DNA of 64,000 nt from positions 3,532,001-3,596,000 of the forward strand of contig NZ_AP014583.1 in NCBI RefSeq assembly GCF_000828715.1. The letters are read 5' to 3'. The notes under the pieces are model-generated. The model worked only from the letters and a program-made list of their open reading frames with translations, made no database searches and was not told where the DNA came from. Numbering within the stretch: position 1 is the first letter of the stretch; every line of letters starts with the position of its first letter. A program made the position numbers and the translations under genes. Positions 63,687-64,000 of the stretch are shown piece by piece. This DNA comes from Winogradskyella sp. PG-2. GTDB taxonomy: Bacteria > Bacteroidota > Bacteroidia > Flavobacteriales > Flavobacteriaceae.

Positions 63687-64000
63687 TTGAATTACAACAG
63701 AAAAATATTTAAACTGATACAAACAACTAGTAATAGTGAAACTTCTGGTGATACGTTTTTTTAATATAAGCAAAATGGTAATATACTTACTTCTCATTAT
63801 TCAAGAGGAAACATAAAATATGGACACCTTATTGGTATTGTAGATAAAGATGGAACTATAAATATGCGTTACCATCAAGTAAGTTTAGATGGAATTTTAA
63901 TGACAGGAGTTTGTATTTCAAAACCTGAAATACTTGCTAATGGAAAAATTAGATTGCACGAAAAATGGAAATGGACTTCTGGAGATTATTCTGAAGGTGA
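63687..64000 (+). pseudogene. Small conserved protein interrupted by an in-frame stop (partial at window end)
   Basis: A frame starting at a TTG (63687) reads MNYNRKIFKLIQTTSNSETS, then hits a TAA at 63762-63764 inside TTTTTTTAATATAAG. The same frame continues after the stop as YKQNGNILTSHYSRGNIKYGHL and further with INMRYHQVSLDGILMTG, KIRLHEKWKWTSGD, up to the window end. It resembles the roughly 110-residue Bacteroidota proteins that automatic annotation often calls N-acetylglutamate synthase, a label I do not trust. No reading-frame shift is needed; only the stop (possibly CAA to TAA) and the TTG start are abnormal. Either a decaying gene or a base error. Confidence 0.65.

Noticed and set aside
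63687..64000. Stop codon reassignment or recoding at TAA 63762
   Set aside because: TAA ends many intact genes in this window, so a changed genetic code is excluded.

Overview
The window reads as a chromosomal segment from a member of the Flavobacteriaceae (Bacteroidota), probably marine or otherwise mesophilic. The evidence is the strong AT bias, the flavobacterial style of promoter (TTG or TTA, about 20 bp, then TAnnTTTG), proteins with type IX secretion sorting domains, several small lineage-type membrane proteins, and housekeeping proteins of Bacteroidota type. The genus cannot be fixed from the sequence alone. No rRNA, CRISPR array, integrase or transposase is visible.

Layout. 1-2.8 kb carries histidine degradation genes (3' part of hutI, then hutG), with hutH far away at 52.6 kb. 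3.3-12.6 kb is a compact minus-strand cluster of mostly unnamed proteins: a long coiled-coil protein, a tiny two-helix membrane protein, an unnamed 347-residue protein, a AAA+ ATPase, a NudK-type Nudix hydrolase, an unnamed 411-residue protein and two membrane proteins, followed by a small TPR-like gene that appears frameshifted. This is the best candidate in the window for an undescribed system. 12.7-14.4 kb holds a metallo-beta-lactamase-fold lipoprotein and three tandem small membrane proteins, closed by a 24-bp perfect hairpin. 14.4-16.3 kb is ettA with a small membrane gene. A beta-lactamase-family gene at 16.4-17.7 kb is broken by two single-base lesions. 17.7-20.5 kb is a redox-stress group (two pirins, a MarR regulator, an FMN reductase) with related palindromes that could be the regulator's operators. 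20.6-24.9 kb holds an acyl-CoA carboxylase beta subunit, an MFS transporter and an M24 peptidase.

25-33.4 kb has a mini-protein that looks like an isolated sorting domain, a BadF-type sugar kinase, gapA, pfkA and a tamB-like giant gene whose start appears damaged. 33.4-40.1 kb is a run of plus-strand genes rich in RNA modification (tsaD, rsmE, a SpoU methyltransferase, a THUMP-like methyltransferase). A Ser-Pro-Arg tRNA operon with an excellent promoter lies at 40.85-41.26 kb. 41-52.6 kb carries a 7TM-HD phosphohydrolase, a thiolase, an NlpC/P60 peptidase, a TPR protein, gyrA and clpC. 52.6-57 kb has hutH, a TlpA-type thioredoxin lipoprotein and nnr. 57-62 kb is the threonine operon thrA-thrB-thrC, preceded by an unannotated Thr/Ile-rich leader peptide and terminator that fit transcription attenuation. 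The window ends with a type IX-secreted protein and an interrupted small gene.

Several genes show single-base lesions that are restored exactly by one-base changes, three of them in homopolymers or doublets. Either the assembly carries indel errors or these genes are decaying; reads would decide. Functions are inferred from recognised families and visible motifs; no database search was run.
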